Shown: positions 6,323 through 7,711 of the stretch, one piece after another
Layout: each line of letters starts with the position of its first letter
Position numbering within the stretch: the stretch's first letter is position 1
DNA from: Flavobacteriales bacterium UBA1112
GTDB lineage: Bacteria > Bacteroidota > Bacteroidia > Flavobacteriales_D > Sanyastnellaceae
Direction of reading: 5' to 3'
Assembly: GCA_002313415.1 (NCBI GenBank)
Contig: DCBH01000136.1
Coordinates: forward strand, 1 to 7,711
DNA: 7,711 nt
Translations under genes and position numbers: made by a program
Notes under the pieces: model-generated
Database searches by the model: none
What the model saw: the letters and a program-made list of their open reading frames with translations, nothing else
Told to the model about the DNA's origin: nothing

Positions 6323-7305
6323 ACAAACTTCATCTCTTTGGTCTGGCCATCGCCTTGACCGGGTGCATTGAGCATGAGTTACCTATCCCTGCGAGAGAGC
6401 CTGGAGATGCCTTAATTCGATATGCAGATCTTGGATCGGATTACAACGTTCAGTTGCACGTTCAATTGCACACAGGGGAAATCATGGCCAGCCATCCGAA
6501 AGACGCTTGGTGTACTCGATTTCACTTCGACGAGGACACCATTTGGATGGACTTGAATGGAAGTCGTTTTATGCATATCGCAGCCATGAGTCAAGCCATG
6601 GCTGATGGTCCTCTTTCTCAAGAGGAATCTGATGATTTGCCTTGGGGCGTCAATCGCCCCGAGGGCAGAGACACTTCTCAAGTGGTTCGAGTGGGTTCAA
6701 CCTGGGCCATTGACCTCGGGCGAGATCCGGCCAACCCCATCGCTTCCTTAGGCAGCGTTCGTTTGGAGTGCCTATCCATGGAGTCCGAAGAAGTGATGCT
6801 CAGGGTCAGTGATCTCGTGACAGATCAACCCGAGGCACTTTCTTGGGACACCATTTGGGTGACCCATGACCAAAACGTCAGCCAAACGCATCTAAGTTTG
6901 CTCAATCGAGAGGTTGTCGACATCGAGCCCCCCACCGGCACATGGGAATTGTATTTTACGCAGTACACGACCCTGTTTGAAACTGAAGATGGTGAGCCCT
7001 TGGAGTATTTGGTGACTGGTGTACTCAGTCACGCCGAAGGCGTTCGTGTTTTGCAGCCAGAAGACGGAGACTGGGAATATTGGAAAGAAGTTGAGTGGAA
7101 TTCCGAAGATTGGAGTGAAGACTGGGATGTCCTCGGATGGGACTGGAAGTCTTACAGTTTGTCAGATGGCTCGTACACCATCAACTCCGACCAAATCTAT
7201 TGCATCGCGACGTCTGAAGGACGAGAATTCTTACTCCGATTTCTCGATTTCTACGACGAAACTGGGGCAACTGGTCGCGTCACTTATGAGACGCTTGAGC
7301 GCTGA
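6319..7305 (+). CDS. HmuY-like lipoprotein
   Basis: A 328-residue protein. The start at 6319 overlaps the receptor stop by ATGA and begins a lipoprotein signal: MNKLHLFGLAIALTGC, with lipobox LTGC and Cys16 as the predicted lipidated residue. The longer in-frame start at 6265 lies inside the receptor gene and would bury the signal. The N-terminal half is poorly conserved (WDTIWVTH at 176-183 is not clearly a family motif). The C-terminal half follows the HmuY pattern: WELYFTQY (209-216), VTGVLSHAEGVRV (232-244), GWDWKSY (273-279), GSYTINSDQIY (284-294), FLLRFLDFY (304-312) and GRVTYE (319-324). These line up with the T9SS-linked HmuY-like protein encoded upstream, but overall similarity is low, so the two are old paralogues. 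Residues 252-276 hold seven tryptophans among many acidic residues. As the last gene of the operon it probably anchors ligand binding at the outer membrane beside the receptor. Substrate inferred, not shown. Confidence 0.78.
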   Translation: MNKLHLFGLAIALTGCIEHELPIPAREPGDALIRYADLGSDYNVQLHVQLHTGEIMASHPKDAWCTRFHFDEDTIWMDLNGSRFMHIAAMSQAMADGPLSQEESDDLPWGVNRPEGRDTSQVVRVGSTWAIDLGRDPANPIASLGSVRLECLSMESEEVMLRVSDLVTDQPEALSWDTIWVTHDQNVSQTHLSLLNREVVDIEPPTGTWELYFTQYTTLFETEDGEPLEYLVTGVLSHAEGVRVLQPEDGDWEYWKEVEWNSEDWSEDWDVLGWDWKSYSLSDGSYTINSDQIYCIATSEGREFLLRFLDFYDETGATGRVTYETLER

Positions 7306-7324
7306 CTTCACTTCTGGGAAGACA

Positions 7325-7711
7325 TCAGTCAACGAGTGGAATCACCACCACGTTTGAGATTCCAAAAATCCCAAAGCCACCTGAAATGTTTCCTTGGATG
7401 CTGGTCGGCTCGGAAAAGGGGTTATCCAGCGCCTCTTGATATGCCTCGATGCTGTGGAAGTGGCTGACGAGTGACGGCGCCGGACGCCCGACCCGGAGTC
7501 GATAAAATGGTTCAAATGAATCATCGTAGTCATCAAATGCATCGACCTCCAGCAGAAAATTATTCATGGACACATTGTCTTCCCCATTGTCTGTGGCCAA
7601 CAGGCACGAGCATCCGCTGTTATAGGCCATCCTGGGGTCGGACACTGCTTCAGAGGCTACGTCTTGCCAATAAGTCAAATCTTCTCCGTCAGGACCCAAT
7701 TTCTCGATTTT
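7325..7711 (-). CDS. DUF4249-like protein, partial (N-terminus outside window)
   Basis: The reverse strand is open from the right edge to a TGA at 7325-7327, giving 128 C-terminal residues. The frame has no ATG near the edge; it reads through a TTG at 7699 that is an internal Leu codon, since open codons (KIEK) precede it. The end of the protein has FYRLRVGRP, then SIEAYQEALDNPFSEPTS, then NISGGFGIFGI, the signature close of DUF4249 proteins (family members end with NPFxEP...N(I/V)xxGxGIFG). A central stretch, EVDAFDDYDDSFEPF, is strongly acidic. DUF4249 proteins are Bacteroidota envelope proteins, typically lipoproteins of about 270-380 residues often encoded beside TonB-dependent receptors; their function is not established. 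This gene converges on the receptor operon with a 19-bp gap, so it belongs to a separate transcript whose partner genes lie to the right of the window. Confidence 0.7.
   Translation of the reverse strand, partial: KIEKLGPDGEDLTYWQDVASEAVSDPRMAYNSGCSCLLATDNGEDNVSMNNFLLEVDAFDDYDDSFEPFYRLRVGRPAPSLVSHFHSIEAYQEALDNPFSEPTSIQGNISGGFGIFGISNVVVIPLVD

Noticed and set aside
7306..7324. Terminator in the convergent gap after the operon
   Set aside because: Only a weak CTTC/GAAG pairing is visible, with no T-run on either strand; 19 bases are too few to call one.
1..7711. tRNA, rRNA, CRISPR array, insertion sequence
   Set aside because: No short regularly spaced repeats, transposase-like protein, terminal inverted repeats or tRNA-like clover sequence was seen; the only repeats are inside the cysteine-rich coding region.

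Overview
The window reads as accessory chromosome from a Bacteroidota bacterium, most likely a marine Flavobacteriales (Cryomorphaceae- or Schleiferiaceae-like) with roughly balanced base composition. The evidence is a type IX secretion (T9SS) C-terminal sorting domain, DUF6607 and DUF4249 family proteins, HmuY-like proteins, a cysteine-rich GCT/DDCGDC repeat protein with a dockerin-like tail, and no Shine-Dalgarno sequences at obvious starts. The exact lineage is an inference.

Layout. Positions 1-683 (minus) hold the N-terminal part of an exported ankyrin-repeat protein that runs off the left edge. Positions 684-808 are a short spacer with a perfect 7-bp inverted repeat. Positions 809-1987 (minus) encode a 392-residue secreted cysteine-rich protein built from a 142-residue tandem duplication plus a calcium-loop tail. 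Positions 1988-2178 are an AT-rich divergent promoter region. Positions 2179-7305 (plus) are a tightly packed four-gene operon: DUF6607 protein, HmuY-like protein with T9SS sorting domain, TonB-dependent receptor, and HmuY-like lipoprotein. All three internal junctions are 4-bp ATGA stop/start overlaps. Positions 7325-7711 (minus) are the C-terminal part of a DUF4249-type protein that converges on the operon after a 19-bp gap.

How the genes may work together. The operon looks like an outer-membrane acquisition system for haem or a similar small ligand. A receptor with a FRAP-type motif and nearby histidines is encoded between two diverged HmuY-type ligand-binding proteins. One of these is routed through T9SS to the surface or medium, and the other is anchored by a lipid. 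DUF6607 is a periplasmic or exported protein of unknown function, and its place as first gene suggests a role in the same process. The pairing of two differently anchored HmuY-like proteins with one receptor and DUF6607 is the most interesting content here. The ligand is inferred from family membership and is not proven by the sequence. No inner-membrane transporter, haem oxygenase, RNA gene, CRISPR array or insertion sequence is visible.
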